A stretch of 64,000 nucleotides of DNA from Oscheius sp. JU75 (lineage: Eukaryota > Nematoda > Chromadorea > Rhabditida > Rhabditidae), in contig JASJZC010000007.1 of the NCBI GenBank assembly GCA_037178855.1, forward strand, positions 4,402,001 to 4,466,000, in the 5' to 3' direction. Shown piece by piece: positions 22,221-32,695 of this stretch (the first letter of the stretch is position 1; each line of letters starts with the position of its first letter). Under the pieces are notes generated by a model. It was given only the letters and a program-made list of their open reading frames with translations. It made no database searches and was not told the DNA's origin. The position numbers were made by a program, and so were the translations under genes.

Positions 22221-25200
22221 ATGGAAATGGAAACCGAAAATCGAAAACGGTATTCAAAACAGTCTTTCAATTACGTATTTAACTTTAGAAGTATGGACAA
22301 ACGTCGTGAGACGTCTCGATGTGCAGCTCGTGAGCGGCGAGGGAAGGAATCGGAGGTGTTCGACGACCTGAAAGAAGTTGTGCCACTCGTAGATGACGGA
22401 ACCGTGGGTCACCTAGACAGAATTGCTCTTTTGCGAGTCGCCGCTACAGTCTGCCGATTTCGATGCCAAGCCGCCAATGGTATGACTGTATTAGACAAAA
22501 ACCACGTGACTTTAGTTCTGGACAACTTGGTGATTCCTGACATAGTCTCACGAAAACAGAATCTATGGACAGAAGATACTATGACGGAATGTCTCGACGG
22601 ATTCGTGATCATGTCCGACTGTGATGGAAACGTTTTCTACATTACCGAGAGTGTTGCATTTTACCTTGGTCTCACTCAGGTCAGTCTTTCATGTTATTCC
22701 CTAGAACGAAAGCCATGAAGTCACGCGACTTCCAACACCCAATACGTTTATCTTAACGCTATATCAGTGAGGAAAAAGACGATTGATAAGATGTGGGGAA
22801 TTATAGGAAAGAGACATTACAATTGAGGGACGATCAGTAATCCCGTCGAGGGAACTTTGGATAATATATGATGTGGTTACACTTACAAAGTCCATGTCGC
22901 CTGAGTAGACTATAATGCTTTCCAATTTCAGACTGACATTGCCGGACGTTCCTTGAAAGAATTCCTCCATCTTGATGACTACAACGAATTCCGCGATATC
23001 GTTGCTCAGCTCGTTATACGCAATTCCGAAGAAACTCAGGGCAGGTTAGTCACGAGGATCATTTTAATAATAGGGAACAAAATTGTTTACTTTACAAACT
23101 AACAATATCTTTTCAGAACCGTTGTGCTTCGTATGAAGACCGTCATCAGTCCTCGAGGTCGTAATCTTAATATGAAGAGCGCCCTTTTTAAGGTTTGTTT
23201 GTCTCGATATGGGAGAATATTTAGAAAATGTGATTATCCAAACTTCCTCGAACAAGCGCTTTTTGCCCTAGGATTACTTTGGAATATAAGATCTGCAGAA
23301 TTGGAATATAAGATCTTCTTTATAACTGGTGACATCATTTTAACATTTGTCCGGTGAAAGCTCGACAGAAACGTTGTTGTTCTTTTGCCCCTTGACAGTT
23401 GGTTTTGGCAGTTCATGCTTCAAAATGCTCCAACTATACAAACATTAGACTACCCAACAGCACAAAGAGTGCAGCCCGTTCGTGTTTTTTAGTCCCGTCC
23501 GCTGTGGCACTCCCACGTGACACGATTTTTCGCATTCTCGGAGAACTTGAACGAGGGCTCTCTCTGCAGAATGCCGCAGAGACTGAGCACATGTATTAGA
23601 GACGGCAGCTCTCATTCGTGCAATTTAAAATTGTTTTTGTCGGGGGTTAGAGAGTGGGGTTGAGTTCGGAAGATCAGTCAACTGACAAGTGCATCAATCA
23701 GACCCTTCGCCGACGGCATAGACATTGAGAGAGCAAGGAACATAGATACATTTTCAGCCTGTCTCCTTTGTAATCAGAAGCAAGAAGGCCGATGTCGGAC
23801 ACGTCGTCTTTATGCAAGGAGTCTGTGTTCCAGCAGGTCAGGGATCGGTAAACGCTAATGCCACAGCTTTGACTAAGGTATTAGTTCTTTTCAGCATGGC
23901 TAAAGTGTTCCTCTTAAGGGAAGTGATACTCCATCTGGAACATACATGACTCGCCACACATGTGATATGCGTATATCGTTCATCAGCGAACGCTTTAACT
24001 ACATTCTTAAGAGCGACTTGAAAAGTCTGGTCGGAGCGAGCTATTACGACCTTGTGCATCCTGGAGATATCGAGCTCATTGCAAAGGTTTGAGTTGTATT
24101 GAATATCAAAGTTTAAAAATCTTCAGTCGATGAAAGAGCTGTTCACCAAGGGACATGTAAGGACACCGTACTACAGACTTGTCGCTGCCAATGGCAACTT
24201 CGCTTGGCTAATGACCGATGCTAATACCACGCAGCACACGTGCAAAGGACAAAGGGGGCAATATGTTGTATGTGTTCACTACATCATCGGCATTCAAGAG
24301 CCATCCGAATCGCTTGTTGTCTGCACCGACACCGCACCAGCTGGTCTTCCAGTGGAAGTTAAGAAGGAGATCGACGATCTTCGAGGTGAGAGAGCAGTAC
24401 AATTGACATCAGTTCCGGTAGACATCCTCCTAATTCACATTTTCTTGGAAGAGAGACTTTTTCACTTTCAAGTGATTCCATTAAGATAACATTTCGCGTC
24501 ATGAAGCAGAGCGGGGGTAGAAGAGCGAGAGTGCAGAAGCTTAATGAGCTGTGCATCCTTAGGCGCGACAAGAACTGCACTAATGGGGATGCTTCACAAG
24601 AATCTGTTTCCAGAATACGTTGGCCGTCAACCTGAAGTCATCGATGCAGACAACTTTGTACCGCTCTTTGCCGACGACAACTACTGTGTGACTGAAACAC
24701 TCAGACCCCAGGAGAATGGAGCTCCACCAGGTTTCTTTTTCGTCTACTTATTTTTACTTTTGGACCAAATTACAGAAGGAGTTGATGCCGTATTTTGGCA
24801 GTGTGTCTGGCCATCTTTAGGTTACAAGATTCCTCCAGACCGCGTAGAAAAGCGAAAAGATGATAGCATGGAAACGGAACTATATGAATACACCGGCACT
24901 GAGGTTATTGGCACCTTTTGGCCTGAAATATCTAATCTTTTGTAAGAAAAGCTGCCAGTTCACCTTTGTGTGTATGTTGTATGTCTCCGTTTCCGTCGTA
25001 TCATACCTATCCCCTGCTTCAGGCCCGCACTCCCTTTGTGACAACAAAATGAACTGAAATTACAGCGAGCCGTTCGGATAGCTACGATGAAGTTCTCGAA
25101 TGGTTATACGATGGCCAGCCGCCTTCTCCGCGCGCGCGTGCAGGAGAGTGTCGTCCGTCTAGCGACCCCACTCTGGCCTCGGCGCAACTCATGGCTCAAG

Positions 25201-25982
25201 CACCTCGTTCCTCCTACGGATCCGCCTATCCCTACAGGACCGAAGTCTGTCGAGGAAGCGAAGGACCTTATAGCGAACGTTCTGGCGCCATCCATAGTCG
25301 GCCTCAAGAGTATCAAGGTGCCGGTGCACGTGAGGCCTACATGTTCAATGGGGGTCGATCTCTTCCATCGAGCACAGCCACCAATACTCCACCCAGCCTA
25401 TCCGCTGTTCACTCTCCCGGTACGAACTTGTCTAATTTTAGATAAAGCATGTGTTTTCAGACCACAACTCTCTGCCATCATGTGAGCATGGGTCCGACCC
25501 CACCTTGTTCTCCCCTATGCTTGCTGCCAATCCTTCGACTGGACAAGTCAGTACCATGCCCGATCTTAGCACGACGATCGTAGAAGATCTTCAGTGGGAA
25601 GAGCCGGATCTCACTGGTCTGGCTCCGTTTGTTCCAGACGATGATGTTGTAAGCAAATCCTGAAAGCTTCATACCAATATTTATTTTAGATCGATTTCGG
25701 TGCTGAATCGTTGCCCAAAGATCTCGAAATGTTGTTTAGCGACATGCCGCAATGGAGACCAGCTCAGCCAATGGTAGCTCGTGAAAATCCCACAGATCAG
25801 AGAGTCAAGTACGAGCCAGCAATGGCTAACTACGACTATCAGGGTCGTGATGCAACACGTAAGTATAATTTCCAAACCACCTTATGTTTGTTTATTTAGA
25901 TACCGACTATCAGAGTCAGTCTTCACAGCAGCAGTATTGGCAGCAACAAAATTGGGCTGCTTCTAATAATTATACATATTAA
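22221..25982 (+). CDS. hif-1: Hypoxia-inducible factor 1 alpha (bHLH-PAS)
   Basis: Oxygen-regulated transcription factor. Exons I can place: 22221-22250, 22289-22679, 22932-23044, 23117-23192, 23758-23877, 23919-24086, 24127-24385, 24563-24730, a short exon from about 24776, 25066-25419, 25461-25648, 25690-25858, 25900-25982. The basic region/HLH reads [20 protein letters not shown] followed by [14 protein letters not shown] contains [24 protein letters not shown] contains [14 protein letters not shown] and [20 protein letters not shown]. The oxygen-dependent degradation motif [12 protein letters not shown] (LxxLAP, target of EGL-9/PHD prolyl hydroxylase and then VHL) lies at 25610-25645; the Pro codon is 25625-25627. 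The C-terminus is Gln/Asn-rich ([15 protein letters not shown]) with no recognisable FIH-type asparagine domain. Splicing between 23192 and 23758 and around 24776-25066 is not fully resolved. Identity is secure. Confidence 0.9.
25610..25645 (+). other. HIF prolyl-hydroxylation degron (LxxLAP)
   Basis: Codons for [12 protein letters not shown] within hif-1 exon 25461-25648. In the HIF family the proline in LxxLAP is hydroxylated in normoxia and recognised by the VHL ubiquitin ligase. Here the usual Tyr after Pro is Phe. Surrounding acidic residues (EDLQWEEPD upstream, DDDV downstream) match the family context. Confidence 0.85.
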
Positions 25983-26826
25983 AATACCTTGTCCTTGTTA
26001 GCTGAGATTCTCATTATTCCCTCACATGTTTCCCTTTCCTACGCATTTGCATGCTCTTCTAGTTCAAGTATCTTGTTGGAAGCCGATGTTTTTGTTTAAT
26101 AACGGGCAGTGTCCTAGTTCCGGTTGTTCAAAAAAAAAAAATGCCCAAACATCTTTTTATACGTTTCTGGCAAACTGGTAGTTCTTGGTAGATAATTTTG
26201 ACTTCTCCCTCTCCACACTTTGTCATGTATATTGCTCTAGAAATTAGATTCCAACTATCATATTTCGTTCTCTGCAAAACGTGTACAAAAGTAAAATTAC
26301 ATTCTACATGTATTGTACCCATTATAATTGAATAAGCGTCTACTTTTCTTCTTCTATTAGCAGAACAGAACCATTCAAACAATGTTTGTTGCGGTTTGTT
26401 TCAGAACACGATGGTGATAGAACAGTGCACTCTCACATGTGGAGAGACTAAAAAAATTATTTTCTTGTTACAATATTTTTCAGGGTTACTCTTGTTCACC
26501 AGAGTTCTAAGACTTGAACCAGCAGAACCTGTAAGTAGGTGGAAAGTTTTTTGGCTTCCCAAAGAAATTGGAGAGCGTAGGTTGCGCATAAAATTTAAAA
26601 TTATACCAGCCGTCTTTTTGCCTTCTGTTTGCATTGCGCCTAAAAACAAAAGAATTCAAGTGGCTTCATTGGGACAAAAGCTAGAGCGCACCCCACAGTT
26701 TACTTGTCGCCTAATTTAGGCAATAACTGTTTCTAAACAACATAACTAGCTCGCTTCTGTTTCGTGGCCTCGGACAAACAAACAAACAGACAGTGTCCGC
26801 CACAAAAGCCATCGCGCTTTATATAG

Positions 26827-27397
26827 TAGAGATCTCGGCTCTAGACTGACTTAGGGGGCTCTAAAATCACTAAGGGAAGTAGGGGATTCTCATTTTCAAT
26901 CTTGCAAACTTGAACAAGCAGCAAGCACATTCGACAAACAGACGACGTCAACAACAGTTTATTCTGAAGATAGAAATAGGAAAGAGAGAGGTAGAGATAG
27001 AGGGTGATAGAGTGAGAGATCAGTTTAGTCCGAGAGTCGTAGTGGGGTATATAAACCGGCTCAAGTTCGCCTTATTTAGAGATCCTAACCTCCGCTAAAA
27101 AATGTTTTTTCCAAATATTTCAAAGAAAATACTGTGTTGATCCCTCGATAACTGAATATATTCATAGCAATTTTGTTCACTGTTGCCGAAGCGAATGTAA
27201 ATACACAAAAAAACAAACAAAATGAAATTAGAGTCAAAAGGTCAAGAAAGAAGTGGAGCAACTGCCCCTCGATCACTTTCCCAAGAAAGCTAAAAAAAAA
27301 CACCTCTTTACCATTTAGAGTCCCCTCCTTTTTTTGAGTCCCTCCTTTTCCAAAACTCTAGAGACCCTTAAGTCAGTCCTGAGCCGTGATCTCTTTA
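26827..27397. mobile_element. MITE-like element with ~75-bp terminal inverted repeats
   Basis: The left end at 26827-26895 reads agagatctcggctc, then gactgactta, then gggg and ctctaaaat. The reverse complement of the right end (27316-27397) reads agagatcacggctc, then gactgactta, then ggg and ctctagagt. The ends align over about 75 bp, with roughly 80 percent identity in the outer 40 bp by eye. The interior (about 420 bp) has no long open frame and contains a tatataaa sequence near 27050. TA dinucleotides flank both ends, compatible with a Tc1/mariner-type target site but not proof. Most likely a non-autonomous DNA transposon. Confidence 0.6.
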
Positions 27398-28107
27398 ATG
27401 AAAAAGTTTGTTAACGTGGTGACACTTGTCTGATCTACTGTATTTATTAATAATTTTGGACGCGCAACAGTTTGAAAACGGAATGAACGTCTAGTCTTCT
27501 TGCCGGTCTGTTTGCAGATCCCAGCGGGACAGTAATTGAAGGAGAGTTGCAACCTTGGAGCGGCATTGTTACTTGGCGATCGACATTGTGCAACAATGAC
27601 TTGCTACACACACTTTGGTGTTCCTTTACATAAGTGATCCACACAACTTTAAATATCCTTCTTTTTGAACGTTTCTTGCACCCATCTTTTTGCAGATTGT
27701 ATCTCATCACTCTTGTATCTTTTGCGCGAGAATCTTGTAGGAGAAACTATTCCTACATCTTACAACAATGTGTAGAATGTTTTGTGTTTGTTGAATTGCC
27801 ATTTGAAATTAGATTGTTTTTTTTAAAAGAACAATTATGTCACCATCTAACTGGTTCATGATAGAGCTTTTGTTTCATCATGACATCTAACCAAATCTTG
27901 GACATTACATCTTGGTATATGTTGCCCCCAAGTTATTTTCTTGAGGTCAGCCCATGTAATTTTTCCGCGACTCTCTCCTCACCAATATCGGTTAAGCAAA
28001 AAACTGTCGCAAAATGTTTGTGAATTCTCTTAGTTGAAATGACCTTTCGCGACCAGCTGTAAAATCCTGTTCGACGTCAAGCAGTGATTTATTTGAAGCG
28101 GATGTAA

Positions 28108-28347
28108 TCATCTACCTCCATGTTTAGCATACGATGCACATGGCCGAAGCTTGTTCTCTTCCCCTTTCCGTAATTGATACCTAGCCTCACTTTCACACAA
28201 GGTCAAGATTACCGAATCCGTCCACAATAGAAGGCAAGTTTTGTAGTGGATAATTGTATCCACATGGAACTGCCAGACCGGTCGCCGGCTGACCGTTATT
28301 ACCTCACAACCGAGCGCCGGACGCAAAACTTCCATTCCTGTCCCCAT
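28108..28347 (-). pseudogene. Possible decayed Tc1/mariner transposase fragment
   Basis: On the minus strand a 79-codon frame contains LLLWTDSVILTLCESE, then RYQLRKGEENKL, and ends near YAKHGGR. Tc1-family transposases have W-[ST]-D-E-S-x-F-x-L followed about 30 residues later by VKHGGGSVMVWG, and the spacing here (33 residues from W to K) is close. The Glu after the catalytic Asp and everything after HGG are lost. No inverted repeats bounding it were found. The match is by eye and short, so confidence is low. Confidence 0.3.
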
Positions 28348-29743
28348 TCAAAACTTTTGTCTACTCATCTTTTCTAACGATAACTATCCTATTCCATATC
28401 TCGTTAGGATGCATTTTAGTTTCATCTGGAGACAACAGATGTTTGTGCCTCACAATCGCAACGGCCGAAATCCTGTGAAAGTACCTCATTGCCTCTTTTT
28501 TTGCTGGAAAGATGTGCCACCAGGGCCAAACACATTCTCCTTGGGATGAGGGAATACGGAGCCTCTCTATTAGGGGTGGCGGCGTGCCCTTCCGGTGTTC
28601 GCGTCCCTGAATAGGAGTCTAATACGACACCATTACTCCTTCTTCCCATAACAATGCGAAGGACAGTCGCCTTAGGTTCCCGCACATTCACACTCTTGAT
28701 TGATCACTTTATGTTAGCCCTAATAACTTCTCATGTTTTTATACTATCCTACAGTATAAGTATAAGCCCATCGAAAAGATAATATGGATAGAACCAGTTT
28801 GTTGAAAAATCAGGGCAAACAATAGAACAATGGAACCGAACGGGATTCACATAATCCCTCAAACTTGTCATAGATACTGGTGCTCGTAGCCAGCAGGCGT
28901 GTCTAATCTTCTTCCACTTGTGGCAAATCCCTTCACGCGCTGTCCATTTGGCAAGCTCGGTAACCTTTTGGGGGTACTGACCAGTCGCGTTACTTCGAAA
29001 CTGGCCGTTAACAAGCCCGTTGATCCATTTGAAGAGCACAATGTCAGAATGTCCTCGACCAGCCGAGCACACTTGACGTTATTTGGACCCACGGCGCCTA
29101 ATTCAGCCCACATTATTCAGCTACGCTATTTGTCCAGATTGTAGGATCACTTAATATTGTATCGCTTCACTGCTGCCGATGTGAGTTGTCCGGTCTAGGA
29201 CGTTCCTTTCAAACGGAGGACGACACCAGTCTGAAAAACGGCAGTCATTTGCGTGAGCATCCTCTGCTTTGTGTTACAAGGATGTCATAACGAGGATTTG
29301 TTTGGTGTTTAAGGCCCATTTTTGGCATGTCAGCAGCCTCATTTAAAAGCCGTTGGTTGGTCCTAATTAGCATCGAATTGCCAGCAGCCAACTTACTCTT
29401 ATTGGATTACAACTTACTTTCTTACACGTTTGGCTGGTGCTCAGTTTGTTTTCCTCTTTTAATTCAAACTTGCCTCCAAATTTCATCTATAAGTTGAATC
29501 CTCTCAACACTGCGTAGTCACCGACAAAATTTATTTTCTATCATTTACTATTCACTGCTGCATACTTACAGCTCTGACCCGACTTCTCGTCTGAAACAGA
29601 CCAACCACGCCCAGTCAAATCCATTTGAAGTCCCGTTGCTCATTTTATCGTGTCCATCTGTGCCTTGCGTGAATTTCTAATAAGGCTCGATCATCTTGCT
29701 TCTCTTTTACTGAGCGAATCATCGTGTAATACAAGTTTTTAGA

Positions 29744-30267
29744 ATGACATGGATAGCAATTCTCAGGTTTCTTCTCTTGACTGTACCTCTCACATTTGCT
29801 TTTGAATGCTATACTGGAAGTCAAATGCATGTAGGTTGTCTTTTAACACATTCACAAAACCAACTTTTCAGGCGCAGCAATGTGCGTCCAACAGTTGCGT
29901 GAAGCAGATATTTGGAATGGATACCGTAAGTTTTTCAACCGACGTTTCAAACACGATCTCATACCTTGGGGTCAAATTCGAATGCAAATCCTCTTTTACG
30001 GCTGTGTCTTGAATGGACACTAGGCTCCCCGCGGAGGAAAACTTCAGAACATGCCGCATTCACTGAAAAACTATGTTCCAGGTGAGATACTGCGATGGCA
30101 CTGGAGTTCAGTCAGTTTGCAAAGCGTACAAGGTGTCTAACACATGTGAAATGGTACCAAATGTTGGCTACATCTGCTGCTGTGACAGTGAGCTCTGCAA
30201 TCCTGCAAGACAACTCCGTTACTCTTTACTATTTTCACTAATACCAGTTATAATGTTCCTCCTCTAA
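29744..30267 (+). CDS. Small Ly6/three-finger-like GPI-anchored protein
   Basis: Three exons, 29744-29830, 29872-29925 and 30082-30267, all phase 0, encode 108 residues. The N-terminus is a signal peptide (MTWIAILRFLLLTVPLTFA) followed at once by FECYTGSQ, the Cys-rich opening typical of Ly6/uPAR-like or nematode ET-module proteins. Ten cysteines follow in pairs, ending with a CCCDSELCN signature (the CC...LCN box of three-finger proteins). A final hydrophobic tail (SLLFSLIPVIMFLL) with no cytoplasmic residues after it fits GPI attachment. Such proteins are cell-surface modulators or adhesion factors; the partner is unknown. The gene lies tail to tail with gamma-glutamyltransferase, 229 bp away, with a hairpin poly(A) signal between. 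Confidence 0.82.
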
Positions 30268-30388
30268 GTCATGACGTTTCATTCAGTGTGATGGCATTTA
30301 GCTTTAAACCTCAGGCCCTGTTGTTTCCTCGGTGACCATGTCATCTCTACTTTCCTTGTCTGCTCAAATATTCTCGTTTTAACAGATT

Positions 30389-30410
30389 GCCGAGCAAATA
30401 AAGTCTCGGC
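30389..30410. terminator. Poly(A) signal AATAAA inside a perfect 6-bp hairpin loop
   Basis: GCCGAG at 30389-30394 pairs with CTCGGC at 30405-30410, leaving a 10-nt loop that contains AATAAA (30397-30402). It lies 130 bp after the stop of the Ly6-like gene and is the best candidate for its cleavage/polyadenylation signal. Confidence 0.5.
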
Positions 30411-30496
30411 TGCAAAACAGAATTTTATATGCACTGAATTGTGTTGCGCCTATTTGATGCAAACAGGACATAACCGGGAGGAACAACATGCTATGC

Positions 30497-32695
30497 TCAA
30501 TATCCAGAAGGAATCTGCTTGGTCTTGCGCCGAAAGTCACCACATGCATGGATTCCGTCGTGCTCAACATCAATGACCTGAGAAATTCCCTCAAAACCAG
30601 TAGTGTTTCTGAATGTCTGCTTGTACTTCCATTCTAAGATGGACTTGAGCTCCTAAATTTGCATTCTATACTTTGTCAAACAAAACCATGCCTTTGGGAA
30701 ATGACCATCGGTTTGTATAATGTTGGGAGTGAACTGGTTGTGATACATAGGAGCATCGATAGCTTCCTTGATGGTGTCTCCGAAAATAAGAGATCGAATA
30801 ACGGCCTTAGCCAGTGCAGAAATGATTTTGGATCCACCTGAAGCTCCTCCGACCAGTTTAGGCTGAAAACTTTGGATGTTATCCAGAGACACATACAGTA
30901 CCTCCTTTGTGACCTTATTATAAATAACCATGGGGCTCATGGAACTCATCGGTCTTTTTCCCGGTTGAATAAAGTTGGTCTCAGAAGGAGCGAATCCAAA
31001 ACCATTAACTGTGCCCGGCGTAGAGAAGTCGTCCATTTCGTCATTCCATACAATTCCGTATTTTTCCGACTCGACAGCGGCGCCAAACCTGTAAACATGC
31101 AAACAATTGAACATTTACTCAAGAGAGCTACCATCTGTTGATGGTGGACGTGGCAGAAACAGCATTTCCGTGCTCGTCAAGAACGGTTATTTGCGAGGTT
31201 CCGTGATCAGCTGGCTGAGCTTGTTCAATTCCCCCGTAGTAAGAATCGGGCTGAGCAGTTTCTTTAATTCTACTCACAACCCAGTCTGTGTAAGCTGGAG
31301 TCGTCATGTTCTGGGCCAGAAGTCTGGCGCTCTCCACATAATGATGATCTCCCAACAGAGTTCTAGAACCTTGTCTTTAGCAGAATAATGGTAGTGTTAC
31401 CTTTGAGCATAGGCAAACTTCATGGCCTCAACAAAATGATGCATAACTTTCGGGTCAGAGTAAATATCGGCGTCGTGGCCCTCGGGATACAGTTCTGCAC
31501 GTTACACTGATAAACGCTAGTAGCTTCACTTACTGCTTATGACACTGATGATGAGCTGAGTAACCACAAAAGAAGACGGAGCTGGGCCACCGCACATGAC
31601 AAGATCTCCACGGAAGTGATCGTTGATGAGAATGCCTTCTTCCACCCTTACCTTGAAGTTGGCGAAATCCTCAGCCGTTATGATACCGCCTGAAGCCGAT
31701 TCGAAGTATCAGAACAGTATTTACCTTCTTCTTTGAACTCTTTTGCCATTGTTTCAGCCATTTCTCCGTGGTAGAACATTTGAACTGGGTCTTCACTGTT
31801 GGCGATGAGTTCCAGAGTGCTAGCCAGTTTAATTCTCGGTAATAAATCACCTTCCTTGTAGGTTGCATTGGTGGCAGGGTTGATCCACGCTCTAAGCGGG
31901 TTTTTCGACTTTCTTCAAGATTCCACTCACTTCATGCTAGGGAACAGACGGAAATGTCTCTCCTTAACCTTCATTACGTCATCCAAATATCGCGAAACAG
32001 GTACGCCATCTCTGCAGAGCTTGATGGTCGGATCGATAAGTGATTTCCATGTGACTTTGCCGGATCCGAAATGTTTGAAAATGTACCAATAACCAGCCAA
32101 TTCTCCTGGTGTACCCGCTGATTTGAACCCTGAACGAAACATAACTGTATGGAATACTCAAATTACCGTATTTAGAACTATCTGTATCACCGACATACAT
32201 ATTCTCTGTAGCAGCAGCTGGTGCTGACTCTCTAGCGTCTATTACGTAGCATTTACCCTCATCTCTGAAAATGAACTATGAAGAAGTAATGTCTTCTCTA
32301 ACTTTTTGTACAAAGTCATCAAAAACCCTCCTCCCAGACCACTAGATTGTGGGTTCGTAGCACCTAGACAGAACATCACAGAAATCGAAGCATCAACAGC
32401 ATTTCCTCCACGTTTTAACACGTCTCTGAAAAGTCTTGTCGTGTTGGTCAGCGATTGAGAGAGTGTGAAATAATCCTTAAGGATATTTACCCGGCAATCC
32501 CTGAGCAAATTCCATGATCAGTAGTGACTGCGGCTTTTTTGAAGACTTTTTCAACGCTGTCGGATGGCTTGGGCCATTCAAAACGAGGCTCTTTTTGAGC
32601 TGGCTAAATTTGTATGATAGCTTGTGTTTTCTAGCGGCACTCACATTAGCATCTGTTCCAGAGAAGACTAGTAGTAATGAGATCAGTAATAACAT
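30497..32695 (-). CDS. Gamma-glutamyltransferase
   Basis: Ectoenzyme that removes the gamma-glutamyl group of glutathione (N-terminal nucleophile hydrolase, autocleaved before the catalytic Thr). Minus-strand exons: 32645-32695, 32491-32603, 32303-32425, 32167-32264, 31931-32129, 31725-31891, 31534-31689, 31401-31494, 31132-31362, 30902-31088, 30692-30862, 30497-30652. Key segments: VTTDHGICSGIAGDVLKRGG, NPQSSGLGGGFLM, INPATNATYKEGD, the nucleophile site DHGTSQITVLDEHGNAVSAT, NEMDDFSTPG, NFIQPGKRPMSSM and VGGASGGSKI. The protein ends with EHDGIHACGDFRRKT and SGY. The N-terminus MLLLISLLLVFSGTDA is a signal peptide or anchor; an upstream exon could extend it into a type II anchor (FVCTLSIAILI precedes it in frame after a possible acceptor). 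The final intron, 30653-30691, starts GC. Family identity is certain. Confidence 0.92.

Larger units (their letters stand above)
25983..29743. other. Gene-poor, transposon-bearing intergenic region
   Basis: This 3.8-kb stretch follows hif-1 and precedes the Ly6-like gene. It holds a MITE-like inverted-repeat element (26827-27397) and a possible decayed Tc1/mariner fragment (28108-28347). The rest shows only frames without domains, including 26396-26719 plus, 28422-28691 minus and 28868-29113 minus. Short tandem CAAA/CAGA steps occur near 26775. Confidence 0.5.

Noticed and set aside
28868-29113. Overlapping minus-strand frames of 81 and 107 codons
   Set aside because: Considered as a retroelement or transposase remnant, but no catalytic motif or family resemblance could be named.
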